NCBI GenBank assembly: GCA_902780175.1
Contig: CACZEU010000004.1
Location: 1 to 64,000, forward strand
Length of the DNA: 64,000 bases
Source of the DNA: an uncultured Bacteroidia bacterium
Lineage (GTDB): Bacteria; Bacteroidota; Bacteroidia; Bacteroidales; UBA932
Direction of reading: 5' to 3'
The position numbers were made by a program, and so were the translations under genes. The notes below the pieces were generated by a model. That model had not been told where the DNA came from. It saw only the letters and a list, made by a program, of their open reading frames with translations, and searched no databases. Positions 32,794 through 41,886 of this stretch are shown here, one piece after another (the first letter of the stretch is position 1; each line of letters starts with the position of its first letter).

Positions 32794-33225
32794 ATGGCAG
32801 CACATTACGATAGCAAACACGGCATAGTCGCCGTACCTCCCGAGCAGCTGTATATGAGTTTCACCGACATGCGCAACCTCACCCAGTCGCTCCCGGAGAA
32901 ATACCGCGACAGCGTCACCGCCGATTTCGACTCCATCCACGCCACGGTCCAGGGATTCTCCATCGCCGTACGCGTCGTGGAGCGCAATCCGTACAGCCTG
33001 CTGCGCCTCGAGGACGACGACGCGCCGTTCCATTTCAGCATCACCGCACACTTCGATCCCGCTCCGGGCGGCACCGACTTCAGTATAGAGGTCGACGCCG
33101 ACCTCAACCTCATGATGAAAGCCCTCCTGGGCGGCCGGATCAAGGACGCACTGGACAAGGCTGTCGACGGCCTGGTGCAGGTCTCCCAGGGCAAGCGCCC
33201 CGAATTCCCTTCCGACCTCGGCTGA
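32794..33225 (+). CDS. SRPBCC-like small protein
   Basis: 143 residues from the ATG at 32794 (MAAHYDSKHG); the longer frame from 32746 starts upstream of the promoter box and is rejected. The order of strands and helix (GIVAVPPEQLYMSFTDMRNL, a GFSIAVRVVER strand pair, FHFSITAHF, then a final amphipathic helix with LGGRIKDALDKAVDGL) resembles a START/SRPBCC ligand-binding fold. Its ligand is unknown. The stop codon overlaps the next start (TGATG). Confidence 0.55.
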   Translation: MAAHYDSKHGIVAVPPEQLYMSFTDMRNLTQSLPEKYRDSVTADFDSIHATVQGFSIAVRVVERNPYSLLRLEDDDAPFHFSITAHFDPAPGGTDFSIEVDADLNLMMKALLGGRIKDALDKAVDGLVQVSQGKRPEFPSDLG

Positions 33226-34361
33226 TGCCCGGCGCCTCCGTTTCCATACGGCTCAACCCCTTCAAGGGCTCCGACGGTCCCGACGGTTCACCCGTACCCT
33301 GGAGCCCGCACGGACGCATCCTTTCCGAGCGCCCGCAGTTCATACTCGACCCCCTGATGCACGCCGGATGCTACTACGTGCAGGATTCGTCGGCGATGTT
33401 CATCGGGCACCTGCTTCGCAAGCACCTCGGCGGATTCGGCCCCGGAGTGCGCGTGCTCGACCTTTGCGCCGCGCCCGGAGGCAAGACCACCGACGCCGCC
33501 GCGTCCCTGCGCGAGCGCTTCGGCAACGCCTTCACCCTTGTCGCCAACGAGGTCATGAAGGCGCGGGCTTCCGTGCTCCTTGATAACGTAGCCCGCTGGG
33601 GAGACCCATGCGTGAGCGTAACCAGCGTCGATCCGGCGGTAATAGGCCGGAGCCTTCCCGGCGCCTTCGACATCATCATCGCCGACGTGCCCTGCAGCGG
33701 CGAGGGCATGTTCCGGAAGGACGAACGGGCCGTGGAGGAATGGTCCCCGGAGCTCGTAACCGTCTGCGCCGCAAGGCAGAAGCGCATCCTCGCCGACGTG
33801 TGGCCCGCACTGCGTAGCGGCGGCCTCCTGATCTACTCCACCTGCACGTACGAAGACGCCGAGAACGACGCCAATCTCCGCTGGGCCGCGGAGGAGCTCG
33901 GCGGCTCCATAATCCCCCCTGAGGATGAGTTCCCGGAGTACGGCGTGCAGCTCACTTCCTGCGGCAGTCTGCTGCGTGCGGGCGTGGTTCCCGGTGAAGG
34001 CCAGTGGGCAGGGGCGCTCGTCAAGACAGCCGGCGCATCCCGTTCCAGCCGTTTCGACATATCGGTCCTGCGGCCGCTCAGGTGCGGAATCCCGGAGCCG
34101 ACGGTCAAGGGGAAGGACGTCATTCCCCATCCCGACAGCGTGCTCGCCATCGGCTACGACGGCAAATCCGTCCCGCCGGCCGAAGTGGACCTGCAGACGG
34201 CCCTGCGCTTCCTGCACCGGGACGCCATCGTGCTTCCGGGGGCGCCGAAGGGCTTCGTTGCGGTAACTTACAAAGGCCATCCAGTCGGCCTCGTAAAGAA
34301 TCTGGGGACCCGCTGCAACAACCTTCTTCCCATGAGCCGGAGGATTCTCAAAGACGTTTGA
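33225..34361 (+). CDS. RsmF/NOL1-NOP2-sun family RNA m5C methyltransferase
   Basis: 378 residues. SIRLNPFK near the start, the SAM-binding LDLCAAPGGKTTDAA (about 81), the DVPCSGEGMFRKDE motif IV (about 150) and the YSTCTYEDAEND motif VI with the catalytic Cys are all present, followed by an RsmF-like C-terminal domain. It methylates cytosine C5 in rRNA, probably 16S rRNA. It is shorter at the N terminus than many RsmF proteins, but the translational coupling to the SRPBCC gene fixes the start. No frameshift seen. Confidence 0.9.
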   Translation: MPGASVSIRLNPFKGSDGPDGSPVPWSPHGRILSERPQFILDPLMHAGCYYVQDSSAMFIGHLLRKHLGGFGPGVRVLDLCAAPGGKTTDAAASLRERFGNAFTLVANEVMKARASVLLDNVARWGDPCVSVTSVDPAVIGRSLPGAFDIIIADVPCSGEGMFRKDERAVEEWSPELVTVCAARQKRILADVWPALRSGGLLIYSTCTYEDAENDANLRWAAEELGGSIIPPEDEFPEYGVQLTSCGSLLRAGVVPGEGQWAGALVKTAGASRSSRFDISVLRPLRCGIPEPTVKGKDVIPHPDSVLAIGYDGKSVPPAEVDLQTALRFLHRDAIVLPGAPKGFVAVTYKGHPVGLVKNLGTRCNNLLPMSRRILKDV

Positions 34362-34393
34362 CGGACATCGGTTTGAAATAACGACTTTTTGAT

Positions 34394-34401
34394 TATCTTT
34401 G
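34394..34401 (+). promoter_or_regulatory. -7 box for dprA
   Basis: TATCTTTG fits TAnnTTTG, 22 bp before the dprA ATG at 34424. Confidence 0.55.
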
Positions 34402-34423
34402 TCCGGACTGTTATGAAAAACTT

Positions 34424-35590
34424 ATGGACCGGACAGATTATGAAATCCTTTGCTCGCTGGCTCTGAACCGCATATTCGGTTATTCGCCGGCCACTGCGCG
34501 GGCCCTCGCCGCCCGCTTCGGCTCCCCCGGAGCCGTCTTCTCCCAGAGTTCCGACACCCTCGACGAGGCCTTCGGACCTTTCAGTAAATTCAGATCCCAG
34601 ATCTGCCCCCAGGCGCTCGAAGACGCCGCCCGGGAGTATGAGTTCCTTCGCTCGGAGGGCTGCAGGTTCATTCCGGCAGGCTCCCCGGGCTATCCTCCCC
34701 TGCTCTCCGAGTGCCCCGACGCCCCCGTCGGCCTTTACTTCCTCGGCTCGAGCACGCCGGAGGAAGTCTTCGGCAGCGGCGACTTCGTATCCGTCGTGGG
34801 GACCAGGGACATCTCCCCCTACGGCCGCGAGTGGACGGCGCGCATCGTGGGGGCGATGGGCCGCAGCCGCAAACGGCCCACCGTCGTCAGCGGCCTTGCC
34901 ATCGGGGTGGACATCACGGCACATATGGCAGCGCTGGACACCGGACTGCCCACGGTGGCCGTCATCCCCGTCGGAATCGACTCCATCTACCCCAGGAGGC
35001 ACGCTGCGGCGGCCCGAAGGATCGTTTCCTCGCCCCGCAGTGCACTGGTGACCGACTTTCCGCCGGGAACGTCCCCGGTGGCATTCAACTTCCTGCGGCG
35101 GAACCGCATCATCGCAGGCATCTCGCGCGCCACCGTCCTCACAGAGTCCAAGGCCAAGGGCGGAGGGACTATGACGGCACGGCTTGCCGCAAGTTACGGG
35201 CGGGAGGTCTTCGCCCTGCCCGGAAGGATCGACGACGTACGTTCAGCCGGATGCAACCGCATCATCATGGAAAGCATAGCGGAGCCCCTCGGCGACGAGG
35301 CCTCGATCGCGCGGCAGCTGTCCCTGGGAAGCGTTTCCCTGCGGCGCGGCCCGGCGCTGGAGGAAAGCCTGCGGGCGTGCTACGGCGCGGCCGACAAGGC
35401 CACGGTCGACAGGCTTGTAGCCGTCGCCCTTTTCATCCGGGAGCACCGCGGAGCCGTCCCGGAAGAGATATGCCGGTCCCTGGACGAAGACTACGGCAGC
35501 GTAAGCGCAGCCCTGTGCCTGCTGGAGAGCGACGGGTTCATCAGTACGGATTTACTCCAAAGGTGTACGATTACGGATAAAAAATGCTAA
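34424..35590 (+). CDS. dprA: DNA processing protein DprA
   Basis: 388 residues. An N-terminal helical (SAM-like) region, then the Rossmann core with VSVVGTRDISPYGREW (about 125-140), VVSGLAIGVDITAH (about 155-170), PRNR-like NFLRRNRIIAGIS and a C-terminal winged helix. DprA loads RecA on incoming single-stranded DNA in natural transformation. Length is typical for Bacteroidota. It overlaps or abuts tatD and heads a dprA-tatD-asparaginase run. Confidence 0.94.
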   Translation: MDRTDYEILCSLALNRIFGYSPATARALAARFGSPGAVFSQSSDTLDEAFGPFSKFRSQICPQALEDAAREYEFLRSEGCRFIPAGSPGYPPLLSECPDAPVGLYFLGSSTPEEVFGSGDFVSVVGTRDISPYGREWTARIVGAMGRSRKRPTVVSGLAIGVDITAHMAALDTGLPTVAVIPVGIDSIYPRRHAAAARRIVSSPRSALVTDFPPGTSPVAFNFLRRNRIIAGISRATVLTESKAKGGGTMTARLAASYGREVFALPGRIDDVRSAGCNRIIMESIAEPLGDEASIARQLSLGSVSLRRGPALEESLRACYGAADKATVDRLVAVALFIREHRGAVPEEICRSLDEDYGSVSAALCLLESDGFISTDLLQRCTITDKKC

Positions 35591-35601
35591 ATTTGCCTTC
35601 G

Positions 35602-36369
35602 ATGGAATTCATCGACACACATACCCACAACAGCGACGAATCGTACGCCGGCGAAGAGGATGCCGTCATCGCCCGGGCCGTGGCGGCAGGCGTCACCGTC
35701 CTCCTTCAGGCCGACACCGGCAGGGAGGGCCGCGCAGAGATGTACGCCCTGTGCGGACGCCATCCCGGCGTGCTGTATCCCATGCTCGGCCTGTACCCGG
35801 GGCACGTAGGCCCCGACTGGAAGGACGAGGTGGCAGACCTGTCGTCCTGGCACTCCGGGGGTCCCGTCGCCATAGGGGAAATCGGCCTCGACTACCACTA
35901 CGGGGCCGATACCGCAGAGCTCCAGAAGGAGGCCCTGCTGGCCCAGTTCGAGATTGCCCGCGACTGGGACCTTCCCGTCAACATACACCTCCGAGACGCC
36001 ACGGAAGACTGGTTCGCCATAATGGAAAAGTGCCGCGGAATGCACCTGAGAGGCAACCTGCACGCCTTCAGCGGCAGCGCCGAGGTCTTCGATCGCATGC
36101 AGCGCTACGGCGAATGGTACGTGGGCATCGGAGGCGTCCTCACCTTCAAGAAGGCCCGCATAGCGGAGGACGTCCTGCGCATCCCGCTGGAGCGCATCCT
36201 CCTGGAAACGGACTCCCCGTACCTCGCGCCCACTCCCCTTCGCGGCACGCGCAACGAAAGCGCCAACATCCCCGTCATCGCGGAATTCCTCGCACGGGTG
36301 AAGGGCGTGAGCCTGGAAGAAGTCGCCGCCGTCACCACCGCAAACGCAAGAAAACTGTTCGCAATATGA
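35602..36369 (+). CDS. TatD-family metal-dependent hydrolase
   Basis: 255 residues from the ATG at 35602, giving the usual FIDTHTHN start; an in-frame ATG at 35584 inside dprA would add six residues. Metal ligands are in DTHTHN, in the GEIGLD block (about 95), in NIHLRDA (His, about 130) and in LLETDSPYLAPTP near 208. TatD proteins are cytoplasmic nucleases or hydrolases acting in DNA quality control. The stop overlaps the asparaginase start by 4 bp (ATGA). Confidence 0.92.
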   Translation: MEFIDTHTHNSDESYAGEEDAVIARAVAAGVTVLLQADTGREGRAEMYALCGRHPGVLYPMLGLYPGHVGPDWKDEVADLSSWHSGGPVAIGEIGLDYHYGADTAELQKEALLAQFEIARDWDLPVNIHLRDATEDWFAIMEKCRGMHLRGNLHAFSGSAEVFDRMQRYGEWYVGIGGVLTFKKARIAEDVLRIPLERILLETDSPYLAPTPLRGTRNESANIPVIAEFLARVKGVSLEEVAAVTTANARKLFAI

Positions 36370-37388
36370 GTAACGTACTGCTGATATACACAGGCGGGAC
36401 CATCGGGATGAAAGAGGATCCGGTGGACCAGACGCTCCGCCCGTTCGACTTCGACAGCCTGCTGGACGAAGTGCCCGAACTCCGCAAGTTCGGCACCAGC
36501 ATCGACCATGTCACATTCGACCCGCTGATAGATTCATCCGACATCGAGCCCGCGATGTGGCAGAAACTGGCGGCGCTCATAGAGCGGAAATACGACGCCT
36601 ACGACGGCTTCGTGGTGCTGCACGGCACGGATACGATGGCCTACAGCGCATCGGTCCTGAGCTACATGCTCTCCAACCTCAGCAAGCCGGTGGTGTTCAC
36701 CGGGAGCCAGCTTCCGGTGGGCCGGCTGCGCACCGACGGCAGGGAAAACCTGGTTTCCGCGGTGGAGATTGCAGGTGCGCGGGAGAGGGACGGCAGCGCC
36801 ATCGTTCCGGAGGTCTGCATATACTTCAACTCCCTGCTCATCAGGGGCAACCGCAGCACCAAGGTGGACGCCGACGGCTTCGACGCATTCCGTTCGCCCA
36901 ACCTCCCGCCGCTGGCCGAGGCGGGCATCGACATCCGCTACAACAAGGATATAATCCTCCGTCCGTCCCGAGGCCTGCTGTCGGTCAGCAGCGCGCTGGA
37001 CACCAGGGTATCCATACTCAAGGTCCATCCCGGCATCACCGAACAGGTGGTGCGCGACACCCTCCTCGGAGAGGCCACGAGGGCCGTCATCCTGGAGACC
37101 TTCGGATGCGGCAACGCCCCATCGCGCGACTGGTTCCTGGACATAGTCCGCGAAGCAGCGGATGCCGGCAAGGTGCTCCTCAACGTCACCCAGTGCCTGC
37201 GGGGTACCGTCAACATGGACCTGTACGCCACAGGACGGGCACTGCACAGGGCAGGGGTGCTGAGCGGCTACGACATCACGCTGGAGAGCGCTCTCGGCAA
37301 ACTGTTCTTCCTTATGGGCAAGAGCAATGATAATGAATACGTTAAGGCCTATGTAGAGAAAAACCTGTGCGGCGAAATATCAAAATAG
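36366..37388 (+). CDS. ansA: Type I L-asparaginase
   Basis: 340 residues from the ATG at 36366. A longer frame from 35751 only overlaps tatD. The two catalytic Thr motifs are clear: LLIYTGGTIGM (Thr near 12) and VVLHGTDTMAYSAS (Thr near 88). A Lys near 160 (RSTKVDADGF) completes the set. No signal peptide, so it is the cytoplasmic type I enzyme that hydrolyses Asn to Asp and ammonia. Confidence 0.94.
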   Translation: MSNVLLIYTGGTIGMKEDPVDQTLRPFDFDSLLDEVPELRKFGTSIDHVTFDPLIDSSDIEPAMWQKLAALIERKYDAYDGFVVLHGTDTMAYSASVLSYMLSNLSKPVVFTGSQLPVGRLRTDGRENLVSAVEIAGARERDGSAIVPEVCIYFNSLLIRGNRSTKVDADGFDAFRSPNLPPLAEAGIDIRYNKDIILRPSRGLLSVSSALDTRVSILKVHPGITEQVVRDTLLGEATRAVILETFGCGNAPSRDWFLDIVREAADAGKVLLNVTQCLRGTVNMDLYATGRALHRAGVLSGYDITLESALGKLFFLMGKSNDNEYVKAYVEKNLCGEISK

Positions 37389-37470
37389 GTATTGACTTAT
37401 GAAATAATTTTGCTAAATTGCACCGATTTCGCTAGGAAATTAATTTTAACTAATACATCATTCAACGTTT

Positions 37471-38268
37471 ATGAAAAAGTTTTTCATGTTTCTTGCAGTC
37501 GCCGGCGTAATGGCCTTCGCTGCTAACACCGCATCCGCCCAGGACGCTCAGGGAGCACCCGCAGAGGAGCAAGTTGCCTCCGCACCCGCAGAGATGACCG
37601 CAGCCGACCTGCTCGCCGGTACCGGCGAGGAAGTCCCTCTCCACCAGGCCCTCAAGACCAAGTTCATCGAAGGTGGTGCAGGCTTCATGTCCCTCATCAT
37701 CATCTGCCTCATCATCGGTCTCGCACTCTCCATCGAGCGTATCCTCTATCTCACCTTCTCCAAGTCCAACACCAAGAAGCTCCTCGCGAAAGTCGAGCAG
37801 GCTCTTGAGGAAGGCGGTGTGGAAGCAGCCAAGGACGTCTGCCGCGAAACCCGCGGCCCCGTGGCCTCCATCTTCTACCAGGGTCTCCTCCGTTACGACC
37901 AGGGTATCGACGTAGTCGAGAAAACCGTCGTTTCCTACGGCTCCGTACAGATGAGCGAAATGGAGAACGGACTGAGCTGGATCGGCCTCTTCATCGCCAT
38001 CGCCCCGTCCCTCGGATTCCTCGGTACCGTTATCGGTATGATCAACGCATTCGACGCCATCCAGGCAGCAGGTGACATCTCCCCGAACGTTGTCGCAGGA
38101 GGTATGAAGGTCGCTCTCATCACCACCGTCGGCGGTCTCATCGTCGCCATGATCCTCCAGGTGTTCTACAACTACATCCTCGCCAAGATCGACAGCCTCA
38201 CCATCGATATGGAAGATTCTTCCATCTGCCTGATCGACCTTCTCACCAAGCACAACGCAAAGAAATAA
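37471..38268 (+). CDS. exbB: MotA/TolQ/ExbB proton channel protein
   Basis: 265 residues. A signal peptide (MKKFFMFLAVAGVMAFAANTASA) and a short Ala/Glu-rich region precede three transmembrane helices. The last two contain the conserved IGLFIAIAPSLGFLGTVIGMINAF and VVAGGMKVALITTVGGLIVAM blocks that hold the proton-path Thr/Ser. It uses the proton gradient to power TonB. The signal peptide plus N-terminal extension is common in Bacteroidota ExbB. First of four genes ending at the terminator at 39816. Confidence 0.93.
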   Translation: MKKFFMFLAVAGVMAFAANTASAQDAQGAPAEEQVASAPAEMTAADLLAGTGEEVPLHQALKTKFIEGGAGFMSLIIICLIIGLALSIERILYLTFSKSNTKKLLAKVEQALEEGGVEAAKDVCRETRGPVASIFYQGLLRYDQGIDVVEKTVVSYGSVQMSEMENGLSWIGLFIAIAPSLGFLGTVIGMINAFDAIQAAGDISPNVVAGGMKVALITTVGGLIVAMILQVFYNYILAKIDSLTIDMEDSSICLIDLLTKHNAKK

Positions 38269-38292
38269 TCACCCTATAGCGCACAGCAAATC

Positions 38293-38721
38293 ATGAAACT
38301 CAACAAAATATTCAAATGGGTTATGGTAGCGCTGGTCATCATCAGTGTCGGCCTCCTCATCTGGGGCTTCTCCCAGAGATTCGGCGGCAGCACTGTAGAC
38401 ACCCTGCTCTACTGGACCTACGCGATGCTCGGCCTGGCGCTCTTCTGCGTCATCATCCTGGGCCTCATCGTAGGTGCCATAAACAACCCGAAGAGCCTGA
38501 TCAAGATCGGGATCATTCTGGTTGGAGTGGCTGCGCTCTGCCTCGTCGCCTACTTACTGGCGAAGGGTGATCCTGCAATCGGCTACACCGGCGTTCCCGT
38601 TACCGGCGGCACCCTCAAACTCACCGACACCATCCTTAATCTCACATACATCGTCGGCGGCGCAGCCATCGCTGCCATCATCGTCGGCGAAATCCGTATG
38701 GCCATAGCTAGCAAGAAGTAA
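38293..38721 (+). CDS. Small multi-spanning membrane protein of the exb operon
   Basis: 142 residues with four hydrophobic helices (about 10-27, 40-63, 72-90, 115-137). It is placed between exbB and exbD, 24 bp after the former and 2 bp before the latter. I know such proteins from this position in Bacteroidota operons but no function has been assigned that I can name. Contains no charged motif of ExbB or ExbD. Confidence 0.7.
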   Translation: MKLNKIFKWVMVALVIISVGLLIWGFSQRFGGSTVDTLLYWTYAMLGLALFCVIILGLIVGAINNPKSLIKIGIILVGVAALCLVAYLLAKGDPAIGYTGVPVTGGTLKLTDTILNLTYIVGGAAIAAIIVGEIRMAIASKK

Positions 38722-38723
38722 CC

Positions 38724-39305
38724 ATGGGCAAGAAGAAAGTACCAGCAATGAACACCAGCTCGACCGCGGACATCGCGTTCCTGCTGCTGTGCTACTTCCT
38801 GATGACCACGACCATGGGCAGCCAGACCGGCCTCAGCCGCCGTCTTCCCCCCATGCCCGACAAGAATCAGAAAGTGGAGGACCAGAAGGTCAATCGCCGA
38901 AACATCATCCAGGTGAAGATCAATTCGGCCGATAGAATCCTTGCCGGTAGCGAGCCCATCGACATCAGCCAGCTTAAAGACAAGATCAAAGAGTTCCTGA
39001 CCAACCCCGCCAATGATCCCAATCTCCCCGAAAAGGAGGTTCAGAACATCGAGGGTCTGGGAGAATGGCCCGTCTCCAAGGGCGTCATCTCCCTTCAGAA
39101 CGACCGTGGTACCAGTTACCAGGCATACATCGCAGTACAGAACGAGCTCGTGAAGGCCGTCAACGAACTTCGTGACGACTTCTCCCGCCGCCAGTACGGC
39201 AAGGTGTTCATGCTCCTCGACGAAGATACACAGGCAATTGTCAAGAAGGCAGTGCCCCAGAACATCTCCGAGGCAGAACCCAAGGATGTAGGCCGCAGAA
39301 GATAA
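38724..39305 (+). CDS. exbD: ExbD-family energy-transducing protein, first copy
   Basis: 193 residues. A short cytoplasmic start, then a transmembrane helix with the essential proton-carrying Asp (STADIAFLLLCYFLMTT, Asp near 16) and a periplasmic domain. It works with ExbB in a pentamer-dimer complex. It is longer than the second ExbD gene, with an inserted acidic loop (about 50-110). Spacing to the next gene is 19 bp. Confidence 0.9.
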   Translation: MGKKKVPAMNTSSTADIAFLLLCYFLMTTTMGSQTGLSRRLPPMPDKNQKVEDQKVNRRNIIQVKINSADRILAGSEPIDISQLKDKIKEFLTNPANDPNLPEKEVQNIEGLGEWPVSKGVISLQNDRGTSYQAYIAVQNELVKAVNELRDDFSRRQYGKVFMLLDEDTQAIVKKAVPQNISEAEPKDVGRRR

Positions 39306-39324
39306 AATACAGGAGGAAAGAATT

Positions 39325-39795
39325 ATGTCAAAATTTGGTGGAAGCAACAACAAGAAAGAGGTGCCGGCAATGACCAGCAGCTCCCTTTCCGATATCGTTT
39401 TCATGCTCCTGTTCTTCTTTATGGTTACCACGCAGATGCGCGAAACCGAGAACAAAGTCATGGTCAAGATCCCCGAGGCCTCCGAGGTAGTCAAGCTCGA
39501 GCGCAAGGATCTCAATTCATACATCAACATCGGTACGCCTATCAAGTCTCTGCAGGCAATGTACGGAACAGAGGCCCGTATCCAGCTGAACGACTCATTC
39601 AAGACCACCGACGACATCCGCGACTTCGTGGCTGCCGAGCGTGAGTCCCACAGTGAGCAGGACCGTCAGTTCATGACCGTCAGCATCAGGGCCGACCAGG
39701 ATGTCCGAATGGGTATCATTACCGACGTCAAGCAGGAGCTCAGACGATGCTCCGCGCTTAAGATAATGTACTCCGCACGCAAGGGCGGTCAATAG
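39325..39795 (+). CDS. exbD: ExbD-family energy-transducing protein, second copy
   Basis: 156 residues. Transmembrane helix with the same Asp (SLSDIVFMLLFFFMVTT) and a periplasmic domain ending EIs absent, closing with KIMYSARKGG. Two different ExbD genes in one operon are common in Bacteroidota, where a heterodimer may sit in the ExbB channel. Followed by a strong terminator. Confidence 0.9.
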   Translation: MSKFGGSNNKKEVPAMTSSSLSDIVFMLLFFFMVTTQMRETENKVMVKIPEASEVVKLERKDLNSYINIGTPIKSLQAMYGTEARIQLNDSFKTTDDIRDFVAAERESHSEQDRQFMTVSIRADQDVRMGIITDVKQELRRCSALKIMYSARKGGQ

Positions 39796-39815
39796 ACAGC
39801 CACTTGGCAGATACG

Positions 39816-39846
39816 AGCAGCCCCCTTCCCAGAGGGCTGCTTTTTT
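39816..39846 (+). terminator. Terminator of the exb operon
   Basis: An 8-bp stem AGCAGCCC / GGGCTGCT (39816-39823 with 39834-39841) and a T run to 39846 lie 20 bp after the second exbD gene and just before asnS. Confidence 0.8.
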
Positions 39847-39862
39847 AAAAGATTGAAAATCA

Positions 39863-41266
39863 ATGTCATTAGTTCGTTATAAAGTGAAGGACCTGCTGGA
39901 AATGCAGGCAGGCAAAGAGGTACTGGCCAAAGGTTGGGTCAGAACCAAGAGGGGCAACAGGGAAATTGCGTTCATCGCCCTGAACGACGGCTCCACAATC
40001 AAGAACATCCAGATAGTGGTGGACAAGACCCCGGAAACGGAGGGCGTCCTGTCAAAGATAAGCACAGGCAGCTGCATCTGCGTGGAAGGCACGCTGGTGG
40101 AATCCATCGGCAGCGGCCAGGCAGTGGAAATCAAGGCAAAGGACATCACCGTCTATGGCGAGTGCGACCCCATGCGCTATCCGCTCCAGAAGAAGGATAC
40201 GTCGTTTGAATACCTGCGCACCGTCGCGCACATGCGTCCAAGGACCAACACCTTCGGCGCCGTGCTCCGCCTCCGCAGCCAGATGGCCTTCGCCATTCAC
40301 GAATTCTTCCATTCCCGCGGGTTCGTTTACCTGCATACTCCGCTCATCACCGCGTCGGACGCCGAGGGCGCCGGCAACATGTTCCAGGTCACCACTCTGG
40401 ACCTGGGTGCCCCCCTGCCCCGCAACAAGAAGGGAGATATAGATTACAGCAAGGATTTCTTCGGCCGCAGGACCTCCCTCACCGTGAGCGGTCAGCTGGA
40501 GGGCGAGCTCGGAGCCACCGCGCTGGGCGAGATCTACACTTTCGGTCCCACTTTCCGTGCGGAGAATTCCAACACCCCGAGGCACCTTGCGGAGTTCTGG
40601 ATGATCGAGCCGGAAATGGCTTTCTACGACCTTCAGGACAACATGGACCTCGCCGAGGAATTCATCAAGTTCCTGGTCAAATATGCCCTGGACAACTGCC
40701 GTGAGGACATCCAGTTCCTCAACGACCGCTACGACCCCGAGCTTGTCGAGCGCCTTGAGAGCGTCATCGGCACCGAGTTCGTACGCCTGGAGTACACCGA
40801 GGGCATAAAGATTCTCGAGCAGGCTGTCGCAGACGGGGTGCAGTTCGAGTATCCTGTCTTCTGGGGCGCAGACCTCCAGAGCGAGCACGAGAGGTTCCTC
40901 GTGGAGCAGCATTTCAAGAAGCCTGTCATCCTCACGGGGTATCCCAAGGATATCAAGGCTTTCTATATGAAGCAGAACGAGGACGGCAAGACGGTGCGCG
41001 CAATGGACGTCCTCTTCCCCAAGATCGGCGAGATAATCGGCGGCAGCGAGCGCGAGGCCGACCTTGCAAAGCTCGAGGCCCGCATCGACGAGCTCGGCAT
41101 GAGCCGCAAGAACCTCGAGTGGTACATCGATACCCGCCGCTTCGGCAGCTGCCCTCACAGCGGCTTCGGCCTTGGCTTCGAGAGGCTCCTCCTCTTCGTC
41201 ACCGGCATGCAGAACATCCGCGACGTCATTCCATTCCCTCGCACCCCTAAAAACGCAGAATTTTAA
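39863..41266 (+). CDS. asnS: Asparagine-tRNA ligase
   Basis: 467 residues. N-terminal OB fold ([25 protein letters not shown]) for the anticodon, then the class II core with [22 protein letters not shown] (motif 2) and [10 protein letters not shown] (motif 3). The Asn-specific form is favoured over Asp by overall pattern and length. Its stop codon overlaps the udk start by one base (TAATG), so it heads a short operon with udk and the TonB-like gene. Confidence 0.95.
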   Translation: MSLVRYKVKDLLEMQAGKEVLAKGWVRTKRGNREIAFIALNDGSTIKNIQIVVDKTPETEGVLSKISTGSCICVEGTLVESIGSGQAVEIKAKDITVYGECDPMRYPLQKKDTSFEYLRTVAHMRPRTNTFGAVLRLRSQMAFAIHEFFHSRGFVYLHTPLITASDAEGAGNMFQVTTLDLGAPLPRNKKGDIDYSKDFFGRRTSLTVSGQLEGELGATALGEIYTFGPTFRAENSNTPRHLAEFWMIEPEMAFYDLQDNMDLAEEFIKFLVKYALDNCREDIQFLNDRYDPELVERLESVIGTEFVRLEYTEGIKILEQAVADGVQFEYPVFWGADLQSEHERFLVEQHFKKPVILTGYPKDIKAFYMKQNEDGKTVRAMDVLFPKIGEIIGGSEREADLAKLEARIDELGMSRKNLEWYIDTRRFGSCPHSGFGLGFERLLLFVTGMQNIRDVIPFPRTPKNAEF

Positions 41267-41886
41267 TGTTAGTAATTGGTATAGCCGGAGGATCAGGTTC
41301 CGGTAAAACTACGGTGGTGAATGCCATCACCGACCAGCTTGAAGGCAAGAAGGTAGTCGTCATCCCCCAGGATTCGTACTACAAGGATTCCAGCGACCTT
41401 ACCGACGAGGAGAAGAGGGTCCATAATTTCGACCATCCCGATTCCATCGAGTGGGACCTGCTGTGCAACCAGCTCCGCGACCTCAAGAACGGCAAGAGCG
41501 TGCAGCAGCCGGTGTATTCGTTCATTTCGTGCACCAGGTCCAAGACCGAGACCAAGCTGGTGGAGCCCGCCGACATCATCATCATCGAGGGTATCCTTAT
41601 CTTTACCTGCAAGAAGCTGCGGGACCAGATGGACATCAAGATCTTCGTGGACGCCGACGATGACGACCGCCTGATGCGCGTCATCGAGCGCGACATATGC
41701 GAGCGCGGCAAGGACGTCCATTGGGTGATAGAGCGCTACAGCCGCACCGTCAAGCCGATGTACCTGCAGTTCATCGAGCCCAGCAAGCGCTACGCCGACA
41801 TCATCATCCCCCAGGGCGGTCACAATAAGGTGGCAATCGACATCATCACCGCTACAGTAGAGAAAGAGCTCGAAAAGAAGCAGTGA
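41266..41886 (+). CDS. udk: Uridine kinase
   Basis: 206 residues. P-loop GIAGGSGSGKTT at 5-16, then QDSYYKD (about 36-42), NFDHPDSIEWD, and the RDxxxRG lid motif ERDICERGKD. These are the standard uridine/cytidine kinase blocks. The enzyme salvages pyrimidine nucleosides. It overlaps the next gene by 4 bp. Confidence 0.95.
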   Translation: MLVIGIAGGSGSGKTTVVNAITDQLEGKKVVVIPQDSYYKDSSDLTDEEKRVHNFDHPDSIEWDLLCNQLRDLKNGKSVQQPVYSFISCTRSKTETKLVEPADIIIIEGILIFTCKKLRDQMDIKIFVDADDDDRLMRVIERDICERGKDVHWVIERYSRTVKPMYLQFIEPSKRYADIIIPQGGHNKVAIDIITATVEKELEKKQ